NCBI RefSeq assembly: GCF_026262505.1
Contig: NC_067204.1
Location: 24,955,300 to 25,019,299, forward strand
DNA length: 64,000 nt
DNA from: Trichomonas vaginalis G3
Lineage: Eukaryota > Parabasalia > Trichomonadida > Trichomonadidae
Direction of reading: 5' to 3'
The notes under the pieces are model-generated. The model searched no databases. It saw only the letters and a list, made by a program, of their open reading frames with translations, and was not told the origin of the DNA. The position numbers and the translations under genes were made by a program. Numbering within the stretch: position 1 is the first letter of the stretch; each line of letters starts with the position of its first letter. Of this stretch, positions 1 through 10,941 are shown one piece after another.

Positions 1-2302
1 AAGCTATTCATTTTTAAACAACTATTTGAATATACCATCTGTATTATTAGATATTGATCAGATTTCAATATCTGAATAATTCAGCTTGAATTACTATTCT
101 ATAAAATCTGTTACACATGGATATATGGTGTTAGGAATCAATATTTTGATTATAAGATTAATACAAAAAAACTTTGGGATATTATTCTCATTTTGCAAAA
201 CACTTCAATTTGGAACGGAATAAATTAGGGCTGTACAAGATTTAAAAAAACATTGCCGGGTTACCGTAGAGGCCTAAAAAAATCGCGCCTCGGCGGCAAG
301 CCGCCTCGGCATTAAGAATGCGCATCTAAATTTTTATATGTCCTTCTTTCTTTTATTTTTCCCTTCCCTTTCTTTTCTTTTTCTTTTTTTCCCTCCTCTT
401 GCTCTCATTTACCTTTTTTTTCCTTTTCTCATCATTTTTCAAAATTTTAAATTTTTATCAAAAATCTTGCCTATAAAAGCAGACTATGGAACCTTTTAAT
501 GCCTCTTAATCAATATTATACAGCATAAAGCATATTAAATGAAAGTAATTACGTATAAATTTATTTTATTATCTTATTTATTAATTCTTTAGCATGTATT
601 GTTTAATATTAACTTTTCTGTACATTAAATATGATATCTCCAAAGTATGAATGCCTTGTAACGAAACGAAAACTTAATTTTATGTTGAATATTTGTCACA
701 AACATTAGATTATTAAAATATATGTTGGATATCCCTTAGTATGAGACTTCATGACTCTTGTAGTCTAACGTGAGCTTTGGATTGCAAGCTCTGTGGTTAA
801 CGAACATAAATTAATTGTAAAGTTTTCAAAATTTTTCATCGTTTCTATCAGCATCTATTTTTCCTTTAAAATAATATATTTGTATGAATACAATATTTAG
901 TAATTTTTTTATTTCCCATAATTTCATTCAAAATTTCAGAAAAAATTAATTTCTATTCAATATTATTTCAGCTTCAAAACACTTCATTCTTATAGATGTT
1001 GATTCACTAAAGTGTGATACTCAATGTCTTATTTCAATGAAAATTGTTCTGCAAATTTATTTCACTTTTGACATCACTTTTTCCGTAATTCAATTTTTTA
1101 CTTTTAATATTTTAGATCTTCATAATATCATTTGAAAAATTAACCATATAAAAAAATCAAGTTAACAATTCACTTTTTCCGTAATTCAAAAATCAAAAAT
1201 ATAAATAATATATCTTTTTATCAAATATTATTATTATATTCTATGAAAAATGAGGTCCGGAAATTTTGCGGATTCCCGTAACTCAATTTTACGGAAAAAG
1301 TGCAGTAAACTATTCAAAATACGGAAAAATTGGTGTAAACTAATGATTTTACGGTAAAATCACGGAAAGTCCCGGAAGAATATATGTGCCTATATGAAAT
1401 TATACAAAAATGAATCAAACGCATTTTAAAAGATTGTTCTTGTATTATAAATGCTATTCGCAGATTTATTAGTTGAAGAAAATTACCAAATTTTTGCCGA
1501 TTTACAAAAAATGATTTACAAAGCATATTTTTATAAGGCTTTAAAAATCTTTAAAATGTGACCGGTGACGGAAATCCATGGTAACCAACCGCGGTTCCCG
1601 TTTGGAATGCCATAGAATAAATATATATTCAGCAATAATTAATTCTTTTTGCCGTTTGTAATTCTAGCAACATTCCAAAATGGGAGAGTTTTTAAAAAAT
1701 AAAGAAAATTTTTATAGAAAAAAATCAAAACAAAAAAATTTATTTTCAAACTATCTTTTTCAAACCTTTAATCATCAAAAACACAATTGTTAATATTCAT
1801 TCTTTCTATTGTGCTATTCGAATAGTACGATTTATACTTTTTTTGCTAATTTATTAAATATGTCGAATCCGCGGAGGAGCGCTGTTGCAAAATGATCTAT
1901 GATGTGTAGCGGTGTTTTGATAAAAAGAGGTCGGTCAACGTTTTTGAGTTTTTTCGACCTCATTATTTTTCTGATTTATATGTTGCATTATATCAAGGGT
2001 ACAATAATGCATGATATGTCACTGTTTTTATCTAAAAATTCCATAGTATTTCTGTAAAAAATTTATCCATAAAAAATTTTTCCAATCGAAAGAAAAATCG
2101 AAAAATTTTGAAATTTTTATAGAACAATATTGTGACCGAAAATTCATTCTCGTTGCATACATCTCATTAAGGTAAAACATTATCTGAAACAACCATGTTT
2201 TAAAAAATTATAGATAACGAGATATTTGATACTTAATATCAATAAATTTTGAATGCCCTCTCAAAAATTGAATGGGCGTCGGTCAACCCTTAAATTATTA
2301 AA
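1..2302. other. AT-rich intergenic DNA with minor repeats
   Basis: I see no convincing gene here. A GC-rich island at about 280-312 contains a short hairpin (GGCGGCAAGCCGCC). It is followed at 345-440 by a polypyrimidine tract resembling the complement of the purine-rich tract at 35802-35893. The string CACTTTTTCCGTAATTCA occurs at 1075 and 1171, and its complement core recurs at 1289-1302, so a degraded inverted-repeat element may sit at 1070-1390. GGTCGGTCAAC occurs at about 1931 and 2279. The rest is low-complexity AT sequence. Confidence 0.5.
1075..1302. repeat. Short inverted repeat, possible MITE remnant
   Basis: Two direct copies of CACTTTTTCCGTAA (1075, 1171) face an inverted copy TTACGGAAAAAGTG ending at 1302. 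Further ACGGAAAA and ACGGTAAAA strings follow to 1390. No clear target duplication was found, so the element family is unknown. Confidence 0.3.
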
Positions 2303-5300
2303 TTATTCTTGAAAACCATGAATTTGAGGTAATGGAAACGGTTCCCTCTTTTCTTGAGGCATTCCAGCAATTACATACTTTGGAATTTCTGAAGAATTTT
2401 GTGATTCATTTGAAATTATTTCCACATCTTGTCCATTTCCGTAATCTCCTTTTCCTTTTACAATCAATTTTCTTGACTTTCGTCTTTCTGAGCGCGCAGA
2501 TCGATATTCTTCTGTCTTTTCTCGTTCCGAGCGCAACTTTTTTTCTTTGTGCTCTTCAATAAGAGAATCCCGAAGGATAGGATGAATTGGCTTAATTCCT
2601 GATAAATTACGTAGTTCAAGTAATCCTTGATATCCTTCATTGTGGTAAATTGTAGCAATATCTGTTCTGCCTTCATATGAACTGAGATAATTTGTATGTT
2701 TTGGATTAAAACGGCATGATCGAGCATTATATGACTCATTTATATGAGTTGCATAATTCGGATTAACAATTTGAAAAACTGATCCGGAATCTTTTAAAAA
2801 TTCGAGTAGATGATTTCTTGCATTTTCGTTTTCAAGTCCAGCTGTCCATATAAAATGTTCTTTTTCTTCATCTTTTGTGGAATGTAAACAATATTCTGGT
2901 GAATGATTTCCAATTAGATGATCTACGGCGTGGAGCCAATAAAATAGCTTCTGTTCTTTGGAAATATGCTTATCCAATAAAGTATTAAAGAATATTTTGA
3001 GTCTGTTTTTGATACCATGAAATTTTTTTGAGTCGACGATAGGCATGTCACTTTTTGCATACTCATTAGAAGTAAGATGTTTCCAGCACAATTCGAATTT
3101 CTTTTTGCAATGGAAGCCATCTTGATATTCAACAGCATCAGGAAAATGCTTATGAACAATATTGTTGCATGCTAAGTTCGGTCAAAATGTAAACCTCTCA
3201 ATTTTATCGTCGGGGGAAGTAACTCAATTCCTTCAAAATTATTCTTTAAATATTGAATTTAAAGTTATTTAATTTGGATTATAAATAAATAGGCTAATAC
3301 AATATTTAAAAATGAGAAAAAATAACTTTTCAAAGAACTTTTCATAATCTCAAAGAAAATTTTTAATTCAATAATTATATAAATTAATTAACATTCATAA
3401 TGAAATTGGATTTTTTTTATAAAAAATTGGTCCTACTTAACTTTTTGAGAGAATTTGGCTTTCTCGTAAACGAAAAAGGGGATTTGACGGAGTCAAATCC
3501 CCGCTCACAAAAAGTGGACTTTACATGTCAAATTTTATATGCATGTAATGTCCACTTTTATGAGTTTTAGGAAGGAATTGGAAGCCATGAGTTACTGACA
3601 TTGCATCAGTATCTCATAGCCTCCAATTCCTTCAAAAAATGGGAGAAACTTTGTCCGAATAGTTTAACATTCGGACAAAGTTTCTCCCATTTTAAGAAGG
3701 AATTGGAGGGTAAGAGATATACCATATGAATGTATATCTCTTACCATCCAATTCCTTCTAGAAAGTGTCCAAACTTTGGGTTAATTGCAAACTATTAACC
3801 CAAAGTTTGGACACTTTCAAGTGGAGATGGAAGGCTTTGGGTATATATTAATACAATATACCTCAAAGCCTTCCATCTCCACTACAAATGGGAGAAACTT
3901 TGTCCGAATAGTTTAACATTCGGACAAAGTTTCTCCCATCTTTCAATGTAATTGCTACCTGTGAGGTACTGACTTGAAGTCAGTGCTTCACAGGTAGCAA
4001 TATCCAAAAATTTAAAAACATTTTATCAGTTCGTTAGAGAACTAGAGCCTCCTAGGTACTGAACCAGAATCAGTGCCTAGGGACTCTAGTTATCTATATA
4101 AATCTGAGAAACTTTGAGGAAATTGTTCGACATTTCCTCAAAGTTTCTCAGCAATTTAACGAGGAATGTTCGTTATCGTGTAGATATTTATAATATATAC
4201 ATGATAACAAACATTCCCCGCTAAAAGATGTAAAATCTTATAAGAAATAATTGCAAAAGAATAACAAATTGCAACAAATTTTATATGAAACTGAACCTTA
4301 TGAGGTAGTGATTCAAGATCACCGCCTCATAAGATTCAGTTTCAATCTCAAGTATCTCAAAAGTAAGGCTCTATTTTTTGCCATGTAAAGTGTCACTTTT
4401 TCTGTCCAAATGATAAGTTATTCAGAGAAAGTTTCCCAGCTATCAAGAGGGAATTGTTCCTTATGAGGTATATATTCATACTGTATACCTCATAAGGAAC
4501 AATTCCCTCCTTAAAATGAGAAAACTTGTTCGAAATTGTTTATCATTTCGAACAAGTTTTCTCGTTTTTAATAAGAAACTAAAGGCTATGAGGCACTGAT
4601 TATATATTAGTGCCTCACAGCCTTTAGTTTCTAATAGATAGCTGGGAAACTTTCTCCAAATGATAAGTTATTCAGAGAAAGTTTCCCAGCTATCAAGAGG
4701 GAATTGTTCCTTATGAGGTATATAGTTATAATGTATACCTCATAAGGAACAATTCCCTCATTAAAATCGTAGATATTTTACTTATTACTCATGCTTTCAA
4801 AATCACAATCCTCTGAAAAGTTATTTTTTATTAAGAATTTAGAATTTTGATAAATACCTTTTTTCAATTGAATATATATACTTATATATTTTCAAAAAGA
4901 CATTTTGAAAAGATATCTCAAAAGTTCTCTGAAAACCTATTTTTGATTAATTTTGAGAAATATCCGTATTAAATTAATCAATAAATTCATTCAACACTAC
5001 TTTAATTTTTAAATTCAAAAAATTATATGTGCTTCTTAAAATGTCTCACAAAAATTTTATTATAAAATTATATACAATATTAAAAATCCCACAACATTTT
5101 TTACTTTACATAATCGTACTTCCTCGACGATTAATTTCCCCTCAATTCCTATCGTTGACCGAACTTAGCATGCAACAATATTACGGGATTTATTATCCCT
5201 ATCATGGCAAAAACCGTCAACAATACCTTTTCCCACCGTATCTTCCAAAATTTGAAGAGCCTGATCAGCGGCAACAGATTCCATTTGGCATGAGGCACCA

Positions 5301-5701
5301 GTATAATTTCCAGCTTTACCTTTACGAGATCTAACGATTACGAATTTTGCCACAATGTCACCTTTAGGACCCATTGCTACAAACTCACACTCGTCTGCAT
5401 TTCTAACATGCGAGAAATGAGCATCGATGGTGATAACAGTTCCAGGCTCAAGTTGCAATGCATGATTTTTTACACTTTTTTCAGCTAATTCCTTCGCTTT
5501 CTCGAGAATCACCTTTTGAATCCTGTAAAAGTATTGTGACGATGGTACATCTATACCAGCCTCTCTTAATAAGTTACTTGCTTCTTGATATGTTTTACCG
5601 CAAATCAAAGTGGCAAATGTAAATGATTTGCCATCTAATTTAATTAGATCACCGAATCCTTCATATTGGACGCGAATAAATCTCAGAATTTGTGGCGTCA
5701 T
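2303..5701 (-). pseudogene. DDE transposase-like gene split by a palindrome-array element
   Basis: The gene starts at the ATG complementary to 5699-5701; an in-frame stop lies just upstream. It is interrupted after the codons for SRNIV by the element at 3163-5177. Outside the insertion the frame is continuous on both sides and would give about 459 residues. Features seen: TIDAHFSHV (possible first catalytic Asp), GASCQMESVAADQALQIL, DGFCHDRDNK (possible second Asp), LHAVDHLIGNHSPEYC, and HINESYNARSCRFNPK (possible Glu). The order of a Met-Glu-Ser motif, an Asp-rich motif and a late NESYN..CPK-like motif resembles the Mutator-like/Kolobok-type transposases common in animals and protists. The C-terminus is charged and Lys/Arg-rich. 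The family is inferred from motif order only. No terminal repeats belonging to this gene were found. Confidence 0.65.
3163..5177. mobile_element. Palindrome-array transposon, copy 1
   Basis: The ends are inverted repeats reading TGTTGCATGCTAAGTTCGGT inwards (about 23 bp). They are flanked by the 4-bp duplication ATAT (3159-3162 and 5178-5181). Between AT-rich shoulders (3186-3470 and 4780-5155) lie about 18 separate palindromes, mostly 50-65 bp, with arms of 20-30 bp and small loops. One at 4447-4509 has perfect 26-bp arms. Two kinds tend to alternate: a longer kind (e.g. arms starting GAGGGAATTGTTCC) and a shorter kind (e.g. GAGAAACTTTGTCCG). There is no coding capacity. The element sits inside the transposase-like gene; its removal with one ATAT copy leaves that gene's frame continuous. 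The terminal TGTTG and 4-bp duplication would fit a Ginger-like cut-and-paste group, but that is only a guess. Confidence 0.85.
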
Positions 5702-6761
5702 GTACCTCCTGTGATGTCATTGTCAGTTTTTTGTTTCTTCACTTCTGAATACGACACCTTGAATTATGGGTTTATTTCTAATAATTTACAATTTACTAAC
5801 AGTATTCTTTTTGGGGATACTGACATTCAACGTAAAAACGAGAATGTTTCGAAATAATAAAATTTAATATAATATTAAGTCATTTTTAAATATTTCTGTC
5901 TCAACCCTGAATGTTTATTCCCCTAAAAAGAGATTGCCATAAGTCTATGGAAATTGACCATAAATAACTTAGAGCTATGGAATAAATTGATTTTAATGTA
6001 TTTTTTTCTAGAAAATATCTTTTTTAGAGTGAAAATATAAATTGTTGGAATTTTCCTTACCATATTATTGTAATACAATATAGACAGATGCTTTATTCTA
6101 CAACAAAAAAGCCAGAATCGATTTTTTGTCGAAATCTTAAATATAATGAAACAATAAAATCTTAATTATATCCATTATGATTTGAATATTTAGAAGTATA
6201 ACAAATGATAAAAATATTCATATGAAAATCAATGATGTATTCTATGTTTTTTAACTAGAAATGATATCAGTGAAGTCATGTGTCAGATTTTTGTTGACTC
6301 GACATTTAAAATATCTAGTCAATATGTGTCAACTTCAATTAATCCAGTATCAAAATTTGTTTGGAAGTTGATTATATAATTACATCTTTCAATTATTTCA
6401 GCACTGTCATCAAAATAGTTGATTTGGTTTCTTGCTTCTAAATTCTCAAAATTACAGAATGAAACATTTGTTGTTGATTCAACACTACTATAAACAAATA
6501 TGCTTTATTTCTTCATATCTTGTCTGTTTTCAAAGAGAAAAGGAGAGTTCATAAATTCTTTATTTCCATAATTTTGTAAAATTGTTCAAAACTTAAAATT
6601 GAACAAACCACCTAAAAGAATGCCTAAAATAAATCATATTCACCGTATTAAAGTTACCAAAAAAATCCTAAAAAATGCATTTCGAAATTTTCAAAATCAA
6701 AAAGCATATTTTCCATGGTGAAAAAAAGAAAAACGATTTTTTTTGAATTTTGGGGAGAGAG
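5702..6761. other. AT-rich intergenic DNA
   Basis: I see no gene or repeat of note in this stretch. It ends with GGAGAGAG (6754-6761), the left target duplication of the hAT-like element that follows. Confidence 0.5.
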
Positions 6762-7257
6762 TAGGGATGCGTTAAACACGCCATTTGACCGGGCGTACAT
6801 TTTTTTGTTCGCCCAAAAATTTCGCCATTTGAGAAATTCAAAAATTAAAAATAAAATTTTAATCTTGATTTTTTTTATTTTCGTGATTTTTTTGAAACTT
6901 ACATAAGCGATGAAATACTTTTTTTAAGTAATCGTTTATTATATATAAATATATCTTAATAAATTTAATTCCTTAAGGTAGAGCGTGTTCAAATTTAAAA
7001 TCTCATACAATATTTTCTTAATGGCGTATTTTTCTGAGGTCGCCCATATAAAGGCGAATTCAAAATTGAGAACTCCAAGGCGTATGGCGAGTATTCAAAA
7101 AGTACGCCACTTACAAAATATTGAATGTGGATTATCAATTTTTTGGCGTTTTCAATTTCAAATTTTGATATTTATGTTTATTTTATTCAGTATAATGCTA
7201 AGAATTCAAATATAAAATTCATAGAATTTTTTCTTTGAAAATATTTTACATTTTTAT

Positions 7258-8206
7258 TAGACCACTCCTAGACTAGTCATCAGGTTATCCTCAGATCATC
7301 CTCAGACTACTCCTTATCAGATTACTCATCATCCTCAGGCTACTCCTTAGACCCCTCCTCATCAGACTACTCCTCAGATCTTCCTCATAAGACTCCTCCT
7401 CAGATCTTCCTCCTGAGACTACTCTTCAGACTACTCCTTAGAGTCCTCCTCATCAGACTAGTCCTGAGACTAGTCCTCAGACTACTCCTGAAACTACTCC
7501 TCAGATTATCCGCAGACTCCTCCTCAGATTATCCTCAAACTACTCCTCAGTCTAATCCTCAGACTCCTCCTCAGATTATCCTCAGACTACTCCTCAGTCT
7601 AATCCTCAGACTCCTCCTCAGATTATCCTCAAACTCCTCAGATTATCCTCAAACTCCTCAGACTACTCCTCGGTCTAATCCTCAGACTCCTCCTCAGATT
7701 ATCCTCAAACTCCTCCTCAGATTATCCTCAGACTCCTCCTCAGATTATCCTCAAACTCCTCCTCAGATTATCCTCAGACTCCTCCTCAGATTATCCTCAA
7801 ACTCCTCCTCAGATTATCCTCAGACTCCTCCTCAGATTATCCTCAAACTCCTCCTCAGATTATCCTCAGACTCCTCCTCAGATTATCCTCAAACTCCTCC
7901 TCAGATTATCCTCAGACTCCTCCTCAGATTATCCTCAAACTCCTCCTCAGATTATCCTCAGACTCCTCCTCAGATTATCCTCAGACTACTCCTCAACCTC
8001 CTCAGATTATCCTCAAACTCCTCAGACTACTCCTCAAACTCCTCAAATTATCCTCAGACAACTCCTGAAACTACTCCTCAGACAACTCCTCAGATTATCC
8101 TCAAACTCCTCAGATTATCCTCAAACTCCTCAGATTATCATCAAACTCCTCAAACTACTCCTCGGTCTAATCCTCAGACTCCTCCTCAGATTATCCTCAG
8201 ATTATC
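7258..8206. repeat. CT-rich 23-bp minisatellite
   Basis: Tandem copies of a 23-bp unit, ACTCCTCCTCAGATTATCCT plus CAG or CAA, with the last base alternating between G and A so that a 46-bp higher-order period is visible (clearest at 7730-7985). The flanks are more degenerate, with units built on CTCCTCAGACTA. No coding role is apparent. It lies inside the hAT-like element. Confidence 0.85.
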
Positions 8207-8289
8207 ACTTTACATATATATATCGATAACTAAATAATTACTTATTATACTTTCTTTATTTTTTTTTAATTTTAAAATAATATTAATAT

Positions 8290-10551
8290 TGTTGCATGCT
8301 AAGTTCGGTCAACGATAGGAATTGAGAGGAAATTAATCGTCGAGGAAGTACGATTATGTAAAGTAAAAAATGTTGTGGGATTTTTAATATTGTATATAAT
8401 TTTATAATAAAATTTTTGTGAGACATTTTAAGAAGCACATATAATTTTTTGAATTTAAAAATTAAAGTAGTGTTGAATGAATTTATTGATTAATTTAATA
8501 CGGATATTTCTCAAAATTAATCAAAAATAGGTTTTCAGAGAACTTTTGAGATATCTTTTCAAAATGTCTTTTTGAAAATATATAAGTATTATATCAAATT
8601 GAAAAAGGTATTTATCAAAATTCTAAATTCTTAATAAAAAATAACTTTTCAGAGGATTGTGATTTTGAAAGCATGAGTAATAAGAAAAATATCTACGATT
8701 TTAATGAGGGAATTGTTCCTTATGAGGTATACATTATAACTATATACCTCATAAGGAACAATTCCCTCTTGATAGCTGGGAAACTTTCTCTGAATAACTT
8801 ATCATTTGGAGAAAGTTTCCCAGCTATCTATTAGAAACTAAAGGCTGTGAGGCACTAATATATAATCAGTGCCTCATAGCCTTTAGTTTCTTATTAAAAA
8901 CGAGAAAACTTGTTCGAAATGATAAACAATTTCGAACAAGTTTTCTCGTTTTAAGGAGGGAATTGTTCCTTATGAGGTATACAGTATGAATATATACCTC
9001 ATAAGGAACAATTCCCTCTTGATAGCTGGGAAACTTTCTCTGAATAACTTATCATTTGGACAGAAAAAGTGACACTTTACATGGCAAAAAATAGAGCCTT
9101 ACTTTTGAGATACTTGAGATTGAAACTGAATCTTATGAGGCGGTGATCTTGAATCACTACCTCATAAGGTTCAGTTTCATATAAAATTTGTTGCAATTTG
9201 TTATTCTTTTGCAATTATTTCTTATAAGATTTTACATCTTTTAGCGGGGAATGTTTGTTATCATGTATATATTATAAATATCTACACGATAACGAACATT
9301 CCTCGCTAAATTGCTGAGAAACTTTGAGGAAATGTCGAACAATTTCCTCAAAGTTTCTCAGATTTATATAGATCACTAGAGTCCCCTAGGCACTGATTCT
9401 GGTTCAGTACCTAGGAGGCTCTAGTTCTCTAACGAACTGATAAAATGTTTTTAAATTTTTGGATATTGCTACCTGTGAAGCACTGACTTCAAGTCAGTAC
9501 CTCACAGGTAGCAATTACATTGAAAGATGGAGAAACTTTGTCCGAATGTTAAACTATTCGGACAAAGTTTCTCCCATTTGTAGTGGAGATGGAAGGCTTT
9601 GAGGTATATTGTATTAATATATACCCCAAAGCCTTCCATCTCCACTTGAAAGTGTCCAAACTTTGGGTTAATACTTTGCAATTAACCCAAAGTTTGGACA
9701 CTTTCTAGAAGGAATTGGAGGGTAAGAGATATACATTCATATGGTATATCTCTTACCCTCCAATTCCTTCTTAAAATGGGAGAAACTTTGTCCGAATAGT
9801 TTAACATTCGGACAAAGTTTCTCCCATTTGTAGTGGAGATGGAAGGCTTTGAGGTATATTGTATTAATATATACCCCAAAGCCTTCCATCTCCACTTGAA
9901 AGTGTCCAAACTTTGGGTTAATACTTTGCAATTAACCCAAAGTTTGGACACTTTCTAGAAGGAATTGGAGGGTAAGAGATATACATTCATATGGTATATC
10001 TCTTACCCTCCAATTCCTTCTTAAAATGGGAGAAACTTTGTCCGAATGTTAAACTATTCGGACAAAGTTTCTCCCATTTTTTGAAGGAATTGGAGGCTAT
10101 GAGATACTGATGCAATGTCAGTAACTCATGGCTTCCAATTCCTTCCTAAAACTCATAAAAGTGGACATTACATGCATATAAAATTTGACATGTAAAGTCC
10201 ACTTTTTGTGAGCGGGGATTTGACTCCGTCAAATCCCCTTTTTCGTTTACGAGAAAGCCAAATTCTCTCAAAAGTTAAGTAGGACCAATTTTTTATAAAA
10301 AAATCCAATTTCATTATGAATGTTAATTAATTTATATAATTATTGAATAAAAAATTTTCTTTGAGATTATGAAAAGTTCTTTGAAAAGTTATTTTTTCTC
10401 ATTTTTAAATATTGTATTAGCCTATTTATTTATAATCCAAATTAAATAACTTTAAATTCAATATTTAAAGAATAATTTTGAAGGAATTGAGTTACTTTCC
10501 CCGACGATAAAATTGAGAGGTTTACATTTTGACCGAACTTAGCATGCAACA
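8290..10551. mobile_element. Palindrome-array transposon, copy 2 (inverted)
   Basis: Same termini as the copy at 3163-5177 (TGTTGCATGCTAAGTTCGGT), flanked by ATAT (8286-8289 and 10552-10555). It is the reverse complement of that copy: the palindromes occur in reverse order with nearly identical sequence, implying recent mobility. It is about 250 bp longer because a block of palindromes (9571-9790) is repeated at 9819-10060. It is nested in the hAT-like element and its right end lies 19 bp before the Maverick. It has no coding capacity. Confidence 0.85.
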
Positions 10552-10595
10552 ATATATCTTTCTACGTTTAAAAAAAAAAAAAAAAAAAAAAAAAA

Positions 10596-10640
10596 GGTAA
10601 TGGGGCTTCCAGGCACTTCGTGCCTTCTAGCCCTGAGGAT
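10596..10640 (+). repeat. Left terminal inverted repeat of Maverick 1, with hairpin
   Basis: Follows the A-tract. It contains GGGGCTTCCAGGC, a small hairpin GGCACTTCGTGCC, then TCTAGCCCTGAGGATG. The right end (35731-35767, complement) has the same framework, but the hairpin reads GGCGCGTTGCGCC, so the stem differs while pairing is kept. Confidence 0.8.
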
Positions 10641-10788
10641 GTTTTGTCAAGACTTCTTCGTAAATGTTTTGTCAAGACTTCTTCGTAAATGTTTTGTCAA
10701 GATTTCATCGTAAATGTTTTGTCAAGACTTCTTCGTAAATGTTTTGTCAAGACTTCTTCGTAAATGTTTTGTCAAGACTTCTTCGTAA
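10641..10788 (+). repeat. 25-bp tandem repeat near the Maverick left end
   Basis: About six copies of a 25-bp unit beginning GTTTTGTCAAGACTTCTTCG and ending TAAAT. Isolated copies recur at about 10867-10893 and 21826-21912, next to the palindromic repeat AGGGTAGAAGGTTAGATCTA. It has no coding role that I can see. Confidence 0.85.
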
Positions 10789-10809
10789 AATCAGACAAAA
10801 ATATATTTT

Positions 10810-10860
10810 AGGGTAGAAGGTTAGATATAACCTCTTTTCTAACCTCTTTTCTACCCTCTT
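10810..10860 (+). repeat. Interspersed palindromic repeat, copy 1
   Basis: AGGGTAGAAGGTTAGATATA followed by a region pairing back to it and ending CTACCCTCTT. It is preceded by AAAAATATATTTT. Three more copies lie at 21102, 21759 and, inverted, 23347. Confidence 0.75.
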
Positions 10861-10941
10861 GAATTTGTCAAGATTTCTTCGTAAATGTTTTGTCACTTTT
10901 CTGTCACTTTTCAGGAAAAAAACATTTTTATTGTATATAAA

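Noticed and set aside
226-445. Second hAT end (TAGGGCTGTACAAG at 226)
   Set aside because: The similar layout with a GC hairpin and polypyrimidine tract is suggestive, but no matching opposite end or 8-bp duplication was found in the window.
3479-4763. CRISPR-like look of regularly spaced repeats
   Set aside because: Units are self-palindromic and differ in sequence, there are no constant repeats with unique spacers, and the host is a eukaryote.
6715-7215. Two short frames (63 and 76 codons) in the hAT-like element
   Set aside because: Low-complexity AT composition, overlap with terminal and subterminal repeats, no start signal.
9682-9951. Short minus-strand frames in palindrome-array copy 2
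   Set aside because: They run through hairpin arms; a repeat shadow, not a gene.
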